From Saprospiraceae bacterium (GTDB lineage: Bacteria > Bacteroidota > Bacteroidia > Chitinophagales > Saprospiraceae), in NCBI GenBank assembly GCA_020628095.1, contig JAHDFP010000002.1, forward strand, positions 62,001 to 126,000: 64,000 nt of DNA. Direction: 5' to 3'. The position numbers and the translations under genes are program-made. Within the stretch, counting starts at the first letter, position 1, and each line of letters starts with the position of its first letter. The notes beneath the pieces were generated by a model, which searched no databases, was not told the DNA's origin, and saw nothing but the letters and a program-made list of their open reading frames with translations. Shown here piece after piece: positions 1 to 12,100 of this stretch.

Positions 1-166
1 TTTCTTCCTTTCTATCCTAGGGATCAACGCTCATGCATGATCCACTCTTGTGAAACCTCGAAATAAGAATATTTAGAAATATTATTTGTTAAGGATTCAG
101 CATCTGATGGAATACATGTGCCGTCAGAAGCTAATTTTTATTTGCTAACGAAATAAGAAAACTACG

Positions 167-3100
167 ATGAGGAACTTGGTTACTCACATTTTTGACATGT
201 TCAAATCTCAGGTTATGACACCTGTGATTTTGTGTTGTTTCATGATGCATGTCTTACCGCAATCATCCTTGGCACAAACTACATTGGGCTTAGGAGATGT
301 TGCTATTACAGGATATCAATCTGATAATCCTGATAAGATTTCATTTGTTCTTCTGACCTGCGTAGAAAGCGGAACGGAAATTCACTTTACGGATTTCGGG
401 TGGTTATCCACTGGTGGATTTAGGATTGCTGGTTCAGGCACGACTAAGGAGGGTGTTCTTACCTGGACATCCGATACGGACTTATCCTGTGGAGCAGTGA
501 TAACAATGCTGCCAGGATCTAACGAGGTCAATAGTGGAACGATATCTAGTGGGTCTCTCTGGCCTAATAGTATATCATTAGAAGTAGCTGGTGATCAGGT
601 ATTTGTGTTTCAGGGTTCCTTGGCCAGTCCTACTCTTTTGACTGGGATACAAATGAATGGAGCGTGGGATGCAGATGCAGTAGATAGAATGACCTCTGCC
701 CAGCCAAGTGCCTTCACAGATGGAGTTAACTCTGTTTCCTTTACACCAGAAAGAATGAACGCAGTATTCAACGGATGTCCTCTTTCTGGAGAATTAGTCG
801 GTAGTGCTGCCATGATATCCCAGACTATATATACAGCGAGCAGTTGGATTCTATCTAACTCTAGAACACTAACAATTCCTGGTGATTGCACATATAACCC
901 ATGTCCAGGAGAGCCTGTCGTTAGTATATCGGAAGCGTGTGATGCTGTCCAGATCGGTAGATGTCAATATAGTCTTACGCCAGCTAATGCAGGTGATATA
1001 ATATCTCCAAGTGTGGTTATGGATCAGGTGGATGGATATACAGGAGGTATGCAAACTTTTTCTGTAACAGGGACAGATGGTTGTACACAATCTTATGATG
1101 TCGTTATCCCTGCATGTCACTGTACGGTATTCGTACCAGTTGTAGGGTCATTTGTTATTTCTGATCCATGTAGTTGTAACGAAGATCAGACAAGTAATGG
1201 TTCTAACGATGGGACATTTTCTGAGACCGTGAGTATAAGCGGACAGAGCGGTTACGATGTAGTAGGTAATTTTTCTACACCATCGGGCATGCCTAATTTA
1301 ATGTTTACAGAAAGTCCAGCAGGTTCAGGTAATTATTCGGCGACATTTAATCATAGAGACGGCCAAGGATATGTGATGTGTCTGGAGGATATGATGGGTA
1401 ATGCACTGACTGATGCTGATGGAGTACAACTTTGTATAAGTAATGTCTGCGAGTATCCAGAAATCACAGAACCAGATTTCGGTGGACCTCTCTGTGCAGA
1501 AGATAATCCTATCGATTTATCCGCTTTGATTACAATGCCTGTAGAAGGTGGAACGATAACAACTGTGGTTAATGGTGTTACAACTAACATTTTTGATCCT
1601 TCGGCATTAGGACCAGGTATGCATCATGTGATGTGGATGTTTGATGGCAACTTCGTGGATAATATGAATGGGACTGTAAGCGACCCTGCTTTTCCAGGTT
1701 GTATGTCTTTTTACGAAACTACAGTAGAGATTCACCCATGTGATTGTTCTTGCGAGTTGCAGTGTATAGGACAAGTTAACGTATCACTAGACGAAAACTG
1801 TTCTGCCGAGATTAATCCTGCTATGGGTGGCGTAGGTATTACGCCTGCTTGTAACAACTATTATTCTATACAGGTCTATGACGATCATGGCGAAATAATT
1901 GCTGGCAACTTAGTAGACTACTCTCATGTAGATCAAGAACTAACTTATAAAATTACAGAACCAGTATGTGGCAATAAGTGCTGGGGATCATTAAATGTGG
2001 AATACAAGTTACCACCTCGGATCGAATGTCCTGATGACATTACGATACCATGTAACGCATTACAGTTTCTATGTTATCCTCCAGCGACGGCAGGTTGTTT
2101 AGATTTTTCTATCAACTTAGTCGATGAGGTCGTTGATAAATTAACTTGCGATACGAATTATACGGCGATAATAACAAGAACATATAAGGCTTGTGACGAT
2201 TTAGGCAATTGCTCTTCTTGTACGCATAAGATTACATTGGAAAGAATAGACTTTGATAATATTAAATTTCCAGAATCCTTTGTAGCGGATGACGCAATAT
2301 CATGCACGGATACTATTATTCAGTTTGACGAAAATGGATTTCCGTTACCTTGGTTATTTGATCCGCTTACAGGATCAGGTTCTGGAGTGCCTATCTTATG
2401 CACTAACCCTTTCACTGGCAGTGGATCTAGTGGTGATCCATATCCGATTTGCCTTAATGGTGGTGATACCCGATTCGACGGGATGGGACATTTTCCTTTG
2501 ACTGGTTCTGGATCTATGATGATACCTCTTATACCATCTGATATTACAGGTGTAGAAACCCCAGTCTTAAAAGCATGCAATACTCTTGTAACATATACGG
2601 ATGTAGAATTACCTGTGCCAGGTGATTGCAAGAGAAAAATTGTGCGTACATGGGAAGTAAGAGAGTGGTGGTGCTCTGATGAGATTACATTAGGCAATGT
2701 ACAGCTGATAGAGATAAGAGATGACGAAGCACCAGAAATAATCTGTCCTAGTGATTACACGATATCTACAGATTATGACTGCGCGGGTAGGGTGGACTTA
2801 CCTAGGGCGTATGTTGCGGATCAGTGCAGTGATGAGGTGACGGTAGCCATTGACTATGGTACTGGATTGATACAGGGTAATGGTGGTTTTGTCGATTTAG
2901 AAAAAGGCGTTAATCATATTACATATATCGCCATGGATGGTTGCCATAATCAGAGATCCTGTCATTTTTATGTAACGGTGGTAGATGATACGGAGCCTGT
3001 TGCGGTATGTGAGACTAATAAGGTGGTATCCTTGAGTCAGTCATCGACGACCGTTGTATTTGCGGAACCATTTGATAATGGTAGTTGGGATGAGTGTGCA

Positions 3101-5695
3101 TTGGATCGTTTTGAGGTACGTAGAATGGTTAATGACTACTGCGAACCGTCAGACACTATTTTTGGACCATCGGTTAATTTCTGTTGTACGGATGTCGGTA
3201 CAGATGATGTGATGGTGGTAATGCGTGCTTATGATCATGCGGGCAATTATAATGATTGTATGGTCAGAGTAGAAGTACAAGACAAATCTGTACCAGCCTT
3301 ATACTGTCCATCAGATACAACGGTGTTATGTATTGAGCCTTACGATATGAATAATTTGGCATTGACATTTGGACACCCCGATATGGAAGGGGCATGTACT
3401 GGGCCTAATCTAGAGGAGGTCATCTTAGATGATCTAGATCAATGCGGATCAGGTAACATTATCAGAAAATACCAGATAAGAAACGCGAGTGGAGATGTGG
3501 TAAGCTCTTGTATTCAGGAAATATACATTATCAATGATAGACCATTATATGGACATGATATTGTATGGCCTCTTAACTACCAGACTAATTCGACTTGTAG
3601 CATACAAGACCTTGACCCAGAAAACTTAGATCATCCTTATGCTTATCCGACTTTCTCTGGTGATGATCACTGTAACTTAATAGGTTATGATTATACAGAT
3701 AAGGTTTTCGAAAGCACAGGTACATTTGGATCATGTACACATGTAGAGAGAACTTGGAAAGTTATTAATTGGTGTGGTGATGTGGATAATAATGGTCAGT
3801 TTGACCAGTGGACAATTCCTACACCTCAGATAATAGAAATAATCAATGATATAAATCCGACAATCAATGAGACAGGACCATTGTCATTTAGCTCTCAGAG
3901 TATAGATTGCCTTTCTGGACCGATCAATTTTACAATGTCAGGTAATGATGATTGTAATGATCTATTCTGGAAATATGATATCGTCGATGCTCAAGGTCTG
4001 ACAGTATATCATGGAGAAACCAATGTCGTAGACACTAAGCTCAGAGTAGGAGAGTACATTATAAGATGGACTCTATCTGATGGATGTGCCAATTTTGATT
4101 ATTACGAGCAACCAGTATCGGTTATTAATACCAAGTTACCGACGCCTGTATGTCTCAATGGATTAAGTGCCAATCTTGTACTTATGGATACAGATAGTGA
4201 CGGCACTCCAGATAATGAAATGGTCGAGCTATGGGCTAGCGATTTTAACGGAGGAAGCTCTCATAGTTGTGGTAACCCTGTAGTCTTGTCATTCACTCAG
4301 GATACAACTGATAAAGTAAGAATATATAATTGTGATCATATAGGTCTTAACCCTGTGACAATATGGGTGACAGATGTTATCACTGGATTGCAAGATTACT
4401 GCTCTACATTCATAGATGTACAAGATAATAATGGAGATAACTTCTGTCCTTCTATACCTAAGAACAGAGTAGATGTAAGAGGAGAAATCCATACAGAGGA
4501 TGTCAGAATGGTTGAGAAAGTAGAGGTATCATTAATAAAAGATGTTCTACTAGATACGACACTGACGGACGGATTATATGCGTTTGATGATATGCCACCG
4601 GGTGGATCTTATCAGGTGACTCCAGCGAAAGATATCGATTATCTTAACGGTGTCAGTACATTAGATTTGATCTATATACAAAAACATATTTTGGGTATAG
4701 AACTATTAGATAGTCCTTACAAAATGATTGCTGCTGATGCTGATAATAGTGAGAGTATAACAGCGATAGACCTTATAGAGCTAAGAAAGTTGATACTCGG
4801 AATATATGACGAACTACCAGCAAACACCAGTTGGAGGTTTGTGGACGAAGCACATACTTTTGTTGATCCTAATAACCCATGGCTCTATGATATTCCAGAG
4901 AAGTATGCGATCACTAATCTGGGGTCGGATATGGATATAGATTTCATAGGAGTCAAAATAGGAGATGTCAATAATAGTGTTATTGCGCAGGCACAAGAAG
5001 AGATAGCCATCGAGAAGAGAAGTTCGGTTTCATTGGATCTAATCATAGAAGGAGTGGAGATGAGTGATAATGATATTGTAACGATTCCTGTGTATGCTGA
5101 TAACTATCAAGACATCTATGGTTGGCAGACGACATTAGATTATGATGCTGGTCAATTAGAAATTATTGATATAGTATCAGGAAGTCTCGCTATGACTAAC
5201 GGAATAAACTATAATCTGCTGAATAATGCTGAAGGTAATGTGGTAATGAGTTACTCTAACAAGTCTCCGGAAACATTCGAAGCAAATGATGTATTATTTG
5301 AGTTAGTTGTTAAGGCGAAAGTCGATTTAGCTAATGACTGGGCAATAGATTTAAGTTCTGATCAAATCAGATCGGAAGCCTATACAGAGAATTACGAAAT
5401 TATAGGAATGCAATCTGCTTCCGAGCAAGTTGTCTCTATTTCTGATATCGTCAATGTCAAACCAAATCCTTGGATGCAAAGGGCAAACATTTCCTTTAAT
5501 ATGTCTAAGGGCGGAGATGCGCAGTTTGATTTTTATGATGTAGATGGAAAGCTATTGCATTCTGTTAATGGTGTATATAGTTCAGGTCAGAATATGATAG
5601 AAGTTACAAGATCAGACATTGGTATCAAAGGCGTTATATATATCAAACTAACGACCGAAGATGCAATCACAGAATATAAAATGATTGTTTTGTAG
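167..5695 (+). CDS. Secreted multidomain surface protein with HYR, dockerin-like, cohesin-like and T9SS sorting domains
   Basis: 1842 aa. Residues 1-37 are a signal peptide (hydrophobic core ILCCFMMHVL, cleavage near SLAQ); Met11 is an alternative start. Residues ~38-245 resemble the unnamed beta-sandwich seen at the N-terminus of many exported Bacteroidota proteins (GDVAITGYQSDNPDKISF, later GDQVFVFQG). Cys-rich Ig-like segments follow. From residue 529 (nt 1751) begins the ~1300-aa block shared with the three genes downstream: Cys-paired Ig/HYR-like modules, a linker with three TGSGS motifs (nt ~2365-2520), an HYR-like module (APEIICPSDYTIS), a dockerin-like pair (NGVSTLDLIYIQKHILG and DADNSESITAIDLIELRKL, residues ~1492-1545), a cohesin-like beta-sandwich (~1619-1757) and a T9SS type A tail (~1760-1842, VNVKPNPW...IYIKL). 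It is probably exported through T9SS and displayed on the surface. The binding partner is unknown. No catalytic domain was recognised. Confidence 0.85.
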   Translation: MRNLVTHIFDMFKSQVMTPVILCCFMMHVLPQSSLAQTTLGLGDVAITGYQSDNPDKISFVLLTCVESGTEIHFTDFGWLSTGGFRIAGSGTTKEGVLTWTSDTDLSCGAVITMLPGSNEVNSGTISSGSLWPNSISLEVAGDQVFVFQGSLASPTLLTGIQMNGAWDADAVDRMTSAQPSAFTDGVNSVSFTPERMNAVFNGCPLSGELVGSAAMISQTIYTASSWILSNSRTLTIPGDCTYNPCPGEPVVSISEACDAVQIGRCQYSLTPANAGDIISPSVVMDQVDGYTGGMQTFSVTGTDGCTQSYDVVIPACHCTVFVPVVGSFVISDPCSCNEDQTSNGSNDGTFSETVSISGQSGYDVVGNFSTPSGMPNLMFTESPAGSGNYSATFNHRDGQGYVMCLEDMMGNALTDADGVQLCISNVCEYPEITEPDFGGPLCAEDNPIDLSALITMPVEGGTITTVVNGVTTNIFDPSALGPGMHHVMWMFDGNFVDNMNGTVSDPAFPGCMSFYETTVEIHPCDCSCELQCIGQVNVSLDENCSAEINPAMGGVGITPACNNYYSIQVYDDHGEIIAGNLVDYSHVDQELTYKITEPVCGNKCWGSLNVEYKLPPRIECPDDITIPCNALQFLCYPPATAGCLDFSINLVDEVVDKLTCDTNYTAIITRTYKACDDLGNCSSCTHKITLERIDFDNIKFPESFVADDAISCTDTIIQFDENGFPLPWLFDPLTGSGSGVPILCTNPFTGSGSSGDPYPICLNGGDTRFDGMGHFPLTGSGSMMIPLIPSDITGVETPVLKACNTLVTYTDVELPVPGDCKRKIVRTWEVREWWCSDEITLGNVQLIEIRDDEAPEIICPSDYTISTDYDCAGRVDLPRAYVADQCSDEVTVAIDYGTGLIQGNGGFVDLEKGVNHITYIAMDGCHNQRSCHFYVTVVDDTEPVAVCETNKVVSLSQSSTTVVFAEPFDNGSWDECALDRFEVRRMVNDYCEPSDTIFGPSVNFCCTDVGTDDVMVVMRAYDHAGNYNDCMVRVEVQDKSVPALYCPSDTTVLCIEPYDMNNLALTFGHPDMEGACTGPNLEEVILDDLDQCGSGNIIRKYQIRNASGDVVSSCIQEIYIINDRPLYGHDIVWPLNYQTNSTCSIQDLDPENLDHPYAYPTFSGDDHCNLIGYDYTDKVFESTGTFGSCTHVERTWKVINWCGDVDNNGQFDQWTIPTPQIIEIINDINPTINETGPLSFSSQSIDCLSGPINFTMSGNDDCNDLFWKYDIVDAQGLTVYHGETNVVDTKLRVGEYIIRWTLSDGCANFDYYEQPVSVINTKLPTPVCLNGLSANLVLMDTDSDGTPDNEMVELWASDFNGGSSHSCGNPVVLSFTQDTTDKVRIYNCDHIGLNPVTIWVTDVITGLQDYCSTFIDVQDNNGDNFCPSIPKNRVDVRGEIHTEDVRMVEKVEVSLIKDVLLDTTLTDGLYAFDDMPPGGSYQVTPAKDIDYLNGVSTLDLIYIQKHILGIELLDSPYKMIAADADNSESITAIDLIELRKLILGIYDELPANTSWRFVDEAHTFVDPNNPWLYDIPEKYAITNLGSDMDIDFIGVKIGDVNNSVIAQAQEEIAIEKRSSVSLDLIIEGVEMSDNDIVTIPVYADNYQDIYGWQTTLDYDAGQLEIIDIVSGSLAMTNGINYNLLNNAEGNVVMSYSNKSPETFEANDVLFELVVKAKVDLANDWAIDLSSDQIRSEAYTENYEIIGMQSASEQVVSISDIVNVKPNPWMQRANISFNMSKGGDAQFDFYDVDGKLLHSVNGVYSSGQNMIEVTRSDIGIKGVIYIKLTTEDAITEYKMIVL

Positions 5696-5721
5696 CAATT
5701 AAGTTTTCAATATTTCTAAGA

Positions 5722-5752
5722 AAGCTCAAGGTTTTTCCTTGGGCTTTTTTTT
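5722..5752 (+). terminator. Rho-independent terminator of the first surface-protein gene
   Basis: A 10-bp stem (AAGCTCAAGG, nt 5722-5731, with CCTTGGGCTT, nt 5737-5746, one G-U pair) closes a five-T loop and runs into eight Ts. It begins 26 nt after the stop codon, so the first giant gene is probably transcribed separately from the second. Confidence 0.85.
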
Positions 5753-5849
5753 ATGCTCGTAATTATCTTCTGATTCCTTATCTAGGTGCCAATATAGCAG
5801 TCAATGCCTTGGTTAGTAGGTGGTTATATATAGAGAAATGGAAATGTAT

Positions 5850-5877
5850 AACATATTATGATTTTTAATAATATGTT
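5850..5877 (+). promoter_or_regulatory. AT-rich inverted repeat in the leader of the second surface-protein gene
   Basis: A perfect 10-bp inverted repeat, AACATATTAT (5850-5859) and ATAATATGTT (5868-5877), has an 8-nt loop and is followed by a short T run. A nearly identical element (25 of 28 positions) lies before the fourth giant gene at 49594-49621, and a related 12-bp version lies before the third. Conservation in otherwise diverged leaders suggests a regulator-binding site or RNA structure. It is not obviously the terminator, because a stronger one lies at 5722-5752. Confidence 0.5.
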
Positions 5878-5891
5878 TTTAACTTTAGAGC

Positions 5892-6010
5892 GCAGAAAAG
5901 AATCTGCATATTAAATAATAGAATAAGTTAAGGGTGATATTCTCATCTAATTAGCTTACCCTTTTTGTTTTTTAAAGTCACCTCCCACACCGATTATCCC
6001 TTATAACAGT
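5892..6010 (+). promoter_or_regulatory. Conserved leader block, second surface-protein gene
   Basis: A small hairpin (GCAGA, loop AAAGAA, TCTGC; 5892-5907) is followed by a block at 5919-6010 whose landmarks recur in the same order before the third giant gene (28803-28893): TAGAATAAGT, AAGGGT, CTTACCC, AAAGTCAC, CCGATT and AACAGT. AAGGGT and ACCCTT (5930-5962) can pair ahead of a T-rich run (TTTTTGTTTTTT), which would look like an attenuator. Apart from this block and the inverted repeat, I see no gene in the 465-bp interval 5696-6160. Confidence 0.4.
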
Positions 6011-6160
6011 ATGTCCCTAGGACATATATCCTTTTGAGACAGTACTCCCATCTGTCCGATTTAGTCTTAGCGTATATAGGTAAGTTACCTCTGCGGCTAG
6101 ATGCACTCCTGTATGTATGATAAAAAGACCAGCGATTCTATAGTGTAACAAAGCTATAGG

Positions 6161-9100
6161 ATGTACAACATCAAGCGTTCTTCTAAATTCTTAATTAAAG
6201 CATGTGAAAACATGAAACGTTTTAATCTATTTTCTAGATTAATCAGGTTGCTTGCGATTGTGATTATTTTGGGAGCATCACAGTCCACACTTTTATCACA
6301 ACAATATTGTGATGTCAATCTGATAGAGGTTGCTCTAGTCGATGTGACTGGACTTAACGGACAACCTGATTACAATAATGCCCATCTCTGTTCTATTGGA
6401 GATACCATACGCGTAGAATTTGGTACGCCGGGTATAACTTGCAATCCGACGGCTACACTTACGTTAAACGAGCTAAGGATGATCTTATTCGATGGTTTTG
6501 TTGTGGAGGATGTTATAATATCTGGAGGCGTAGGTGGACCGTTTGCATTAGAAGCAGATTATGCTTATCAGGAGATTGGTGGTGTGACATCAGTAGATAT
6601 GAACTCTGGTCTGGCAATACAGATGGATCAGAATAACCCAGTTATCGTAGATTTTGTTTTAGAGCCTAATTGCACTGTAGCAGGAATATCGACTGCGACG
6701 CCGCAATTCGAGTTAGACTATTCCCTTCCTGGTAATATACCTGCTCAGACGACAGGTGACGGAGTGATAGAGTTGAGAGGTTTTGTATTTGAGCCTTTTA
6801 TCAATATCGTTAGTAGTAGTACGACGCCTATGGCGGCGTTACCCGGAGAAGAAGTCTGTAGAGAGGTCCGTATAATAAATAACGGACAATTTTCTTTATT
6901 AGATTCTATGTATTACAAGGATGTGCCTGACTTTTCCTTTGGCTCTTTGACTAGCTTTGATTTATATCCTATAGAATCTGGAGTAGAGGGTTCAGCCATT
7001 GACATGATGCCTTTGCTTGCTGGGATGACCACCGTAGATAGTATTGAGTTACTATTAGATGGTTCAACTTATGGTGGTGGTAATGGCCTTTTTGAGGTTG
7101 ATGGTGGTGTGAGATTGGAATATTGTATGGAGACGATGTGTCCTGCCAGTGTCAATAATAGTATGTTGTCGGCATGGTATGGTTGCGATGGAGATATCTG
7201 TCAACAATCGGATCAGTTAGAATCTATGGTGGTTGTATTCAACGGTATTCCAGATCTTATTGCAGAGAGGCGTCCTGTTATTCCTGATGATCCATGTGTA
7301 GATCCGCTTATGTGGGAATTCCGCATAGTCAATGATTCCATCAATGGAGGAGCGCTAGAAAGCCTGGATGGAGAAGCTGATGCACAAGATATAAATGCCT
7401 GTATATATAGGAATGAATGCGAAATATTTGAATGGACTAATTACGAGATTGGAATTGCACATTTTGACGGTACATTTGAAGACTTCAGTGGCTCAGTTGT
7501 TATTACCGACTTACAAGACTCTGTGTGTTTTTCTAGTCTACCAGATTTGGGTGTTAATGATACATTGATTTTTAGAATCAACCTGACATCCCCTCCTGAT
7601 GAGGGTACTCCCGTAGTGTGCGAGGAATTAGTCAATCAAGATAATCCAAGTTGTTTTGATCCTTGGATTAATATCAATTATGAAGATCGGTGTGATGATA
7701 TGAAGAACGAAGAGTTACCTAAACCATTGAGTAGCACCTTACCACCAAGTGATGGTAATCCCATTATATCATTTACAGAAGTAGATTATACTGAGCCATC
7801 GTATTGTGCGCCAGGTAAGATAGTATTCGAAATGCAAAATTTGGCACCTTTAGTATCTCCTACAACGGTGGCCAACGATATTCAGTTTTATATAAAGAAA
7901 GAGTATTGTTCCACTTTCAACTTAGGTAGTTATCAATATGGTAGTGATGTAAGTACGGGTAATGATAACGGTATAGTTGTAGACAAGACGACGCTGGATA
8001 GTTTTTATGTGATATCTATTCCTAATTCTTTAGCAGCTAACGATAATTTATTTTTCTCATTTGAGATCGAGCTAGATTGTAGAGATAGTGATGTATGCGT
8101 ACATCCGAATGCTGAATGCTTCATGCCAGATGTCAAGGCAACTTGGAAGAATTGTTACAACCTTAGATGGTTTACAGAGTACGAATTCGGATATAAGATT
8201 ATAGACTATAAGCCAGACCCGAAGAACAGTCTTGAAAATAATAGTGGCGGTGCTGGTCCAGTATCTTTTTTAGGATCTAATTGTAGTACTCGTAATTATT
8301 GGTACAGATATCAATTTGGAGGTATCAATCATGATGACTGTAGAGTGTTCTTAAGATATAAAGTTGCTCAGATAAATGCTGACGGGACTGCCGGCTCAGT
8401 CATGAGTGCCAATGAAATGGCGGCAGGTGTTGCATCTACTACAGGAGCAACGACACATTCTATTATTTCTGGTATAGGCGGTGCGCCTGATACGTTAGTG
8501 GTGGAAGTAGAAAGTGATTTTATAGAGTCATGTATAGAAGACGAAGAAATATTGATCAATGTGCAGCATGCATCCAGATGCACATCTACAGTAGAGTCAG
8601 TTTTATATTATGAATCTTTCGAGGTGATTTTTGAATGCAATAATGGTGCTGAGTGTTGTGCCTTTAAGAGGTCTTGTTATGAGAACATTAAGCAATGTCG
8701 TTGTGGTCAGCCTGGTACCGTTCCGATATGTTATCTGTACTGTATCGAGAATACAAGTGCAGATGTATGTCGAGTAACTAACGGCTGTACTGCACCAGAT
8801 GCTAGTTTTTCCCAAGAGCCAGATCCAAAAAATTTCGCTCTGCCGTGCGATACGATGCGATTGTCTACGACGGCACAGTTCATAAGGCAATCTACACTAC
8901 CAGCTAATCCACCTTGCGATGTTATAGATATGATTTTTGCCAAGGTTGATCCTGGACCTTATTTGGATTATTGTCCAGAGACGGCTAGTTTCTCAGTCAT
9001 GAACGGCGGAACAGTTTTGACTAGTAGCTGCAATCCAGTTCCTTATGATAGCAATACTGGAGAATTTGATCTTTCTGACTGTATAGATTGGTCCAATGTC

Positions 9101-12100
9101 AGAGATGGTTGGTCTATTAGCTTCGAGGCTGACTGGAAGGTAAAGGAAGATGTTCCACTTTGTGCTGATGGATTTATAATGGAGGAGATGGAAGTGGAGT
9201 TCAGTGGAAAATTTATTGACGGAGGCGCAATTACTAATTGTGGTAGCCCTAGGACTCAGAAGACAGAATATTTTGTTGGCGATCCATTCGTGGCTAAGAT
9301 GCAGGCCAATTTAGAATTCGAAAACGATTGTCAGGTCAGTGCTAATGTGGTGATGCTAGACGATTGTGGTATAGGAAATCCTTTCTTGGATTATAGGCCT
9401 GGATATATTATAGACTCAATAGTATATAGTGTCAGTGGCGCGGATTTGAGTTATGTGCCTAATAGTGCTGTTCTGACCAGAAATGGATTCAATGGAGAGC
9501 AAGTATATAGTCTACCTACTTCTAATATAACCATCGATAATACTAACGGATTCAATATCGTATTTGAGAATGACGGTTCTTGGCCTGAGGAGTTCGGAAG
9601 AACGGCTAATAGTGATTCTTTGTTCAACTTGTTTTTCGATCTAGAATTTACAGAGTGTTATGCCTACTCTTCTAGTATACAAGCAAGCTCTAAGATATAT
9701 TATCACTCCTGTGGCGGTTGTGGTCAGAAGGAAATCGAATCACCAGGTGGCATTGCCCTCAATAATCCTCCTGAGCCGATACTTAATTGTTTGGGAGCAC
9801 CGATTGTCCAGACTAATTCGGATGATGTGCAGTGGAATATACAAGTAGGACATACGCCTTCTGCTAATTTGCATTGGGTTGCTTTTGACCTACCGTCAGA
9901 TATTAGTTTTGTAGAAATATTAGATCAGAATGGAGATGACTTGCTTCCTGCGGGACAGACTGATGGCTCTTTGACTTATCTGGAGCTAGGTAATAATAAT
10001 CTAGATGATCTTACGATTAATGCGACTTTTACTGGGTGTGATACCACGTACATTCCTGTATATGTGGGTTGGGCATGTAATGATTTTCCTACAGAATTTA
10101 TAACGGGAACTTACCAAAACGGAGAATCTTGTAGTGTTATACAAAAGCAGTTGGCTGTGGTAAGAAGTGAAACGGGTTTGCAAGCATCTTTTGTCAATCA
10201 GATAATGGGTACTGTTGACCTTTGCGCTGAATTACCTTTTGAGGTAGTTGTCAAAAATGTTGGTACGGCTTCTCATTTTATGCAGGAGATTTGCTTGTAT
10301 CTTCCTAAGGACGGTATGACTATCGTGCCAGGTTCTGTATGCTTTGCGCATCCAGACACCTTACAGTCCTTGGCTAATCCAGGTAACTTTATGGTCATAT
10401 CCGATGACCATTGGTCCATAACTAATCCTGATACTATTGTTAACGGTCAGCCAAGTCAAAAAATGACCATTGACCTATCCGCCTTTGCTTCTTCTTTAGG
10501 AATGGATTTGGAATTACCAGGAGCTTCCTTTCCAGAGACTAATGATAATAAATATAGATTTAAGTGGAAGGCGACAACGGATTGTGATTATATATCTGGT
10601 AGTAGATTGTTTGCACAGGCCATGTCCGTAGATAGATGCAATCAAAATTTATTAACAACTGCAGAGTCGTCAGATATAATTGCTATAGATGGATTAGACC
10701 CAAGAGATTATAATAGAAATCAGGTTGTACTCCTTGATACCATGATAGGGTCATGCGTAGAAAATCAAATTATCACAGCCAATATAATCTCGTTCCCTAA
10801 TCCGATCGGACCTAACGAACAGATGTGCGTCGTTTTACCATCAGAAATTACACTTAATGGTGTAACACCATTCAATCCAGTTAATTGGGACTTGTCAAGT
10901 CCTACCATTACACCAGTAACCAATGGAAACGAATACTGTTGGGCAATTCCTGCTGGTACGCCTCCTGGGGTGTTAGCTTTTAATATGGATATTACTGCTG
11001 ACGCCAATACAGAATGTGGTATGCTCAATTTTGGAACCTTTACCAAGGTCTCGGCTGATGCTGTATGTGTCACTAACGGCCAATCTTGTACATTGGAGAT
11101 ATTCACTAGTGAGTTAGAAGAGAGTGGCGTAGAGTTAATTCCATCAATAAAACTTATAGAACCACAGTTTGAGTATCAAGCAGAATGTGGAGACTCAGAT
11201 ATGCTTAATGTCACCGCTAGCATAGCCATACAGAATCAAGGGCAGGATATTATGGCAGGTACGGCAGTGGAAGTGACAATTTTTGAGGATGCAAATAATA
11301 ATAACGTATTAGATACAGGTGAAGCCTTGAGTACTGGTAGTTATACAGGTGGGGTGGCAACAAGTCAGATCGTCTATGTAGATGCGGAATTTCAGGCCAG
11401 TATTGGGCAGTTGTGTAATATAAAAGTTATTGCAGGAGGTGATGACTGCGCATGCACGACAGATGCGGAGCATCTTGACCCAGCAAAGGTGAATTTGGAT
11501 ATATGCGGTGACTTACCGGTAGTATGCGAAGGAAACCAGGCAAATCTATTATGTACTTCATTTGATCCGTCTGGTTTGTTTTTGCAGTGGTCTTCCACTC
11601 AAGATCCAGATCTAGATTACATCAATGAGTCAACGGGTGTTTTCGGTCCGGCACCAGTAGGAACCTATATATATGAGCTTACTGTAGATGCAGGAAATGG
11701 ATGTAAGTTTTCTGGCGATTGCGCAATGCAAGTTATCGGTGCGCTGGGAGAGTTTACAATTACGGGAGAACCGTCTTGCCCTAATGAAATATCAAAATGT
11801 ACCATAGAACTAGAGCCAATCTGTTATCGCGAAGCTACAAAAGCTGAAAGTACGACATCCTGCGAAATCTTATTTCTCGGTGCTGGTGCATATACAGATG
11901 TGTCTTTCCAGATACAAGGTAATAATGGTTTGATATCTATTCCAGGTCCGACAACTCCTGATGGTTATTCCGATTGGTTAGTAGATATTAATGATACACT
12001 TTCCTATGATTATCAAAATTTTGGTAAAGAAATATGTATTCAGAATAGTTTTGGGATAGAGCAATCGGCTTATGTCATTCCACGGATTGTAGATAACGGT

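Noticed and set aside
61-90. AT-rich imperfect inverted repeat before the first giant gene
   Set aside because: Its arms (AAATAAGAATATTT and AAATATTATTT) need a three-base bulge and lack the ACATATTAT core of the other leaders, so I do not count it as a fourth copy.
131-145. Possible -7 promoter box (TTTATTTG) before the first giant gene
   Set aside because: The match to TAnnTTTG is incomplete and no spaced -33 element is convincing in this AT-rich leader.
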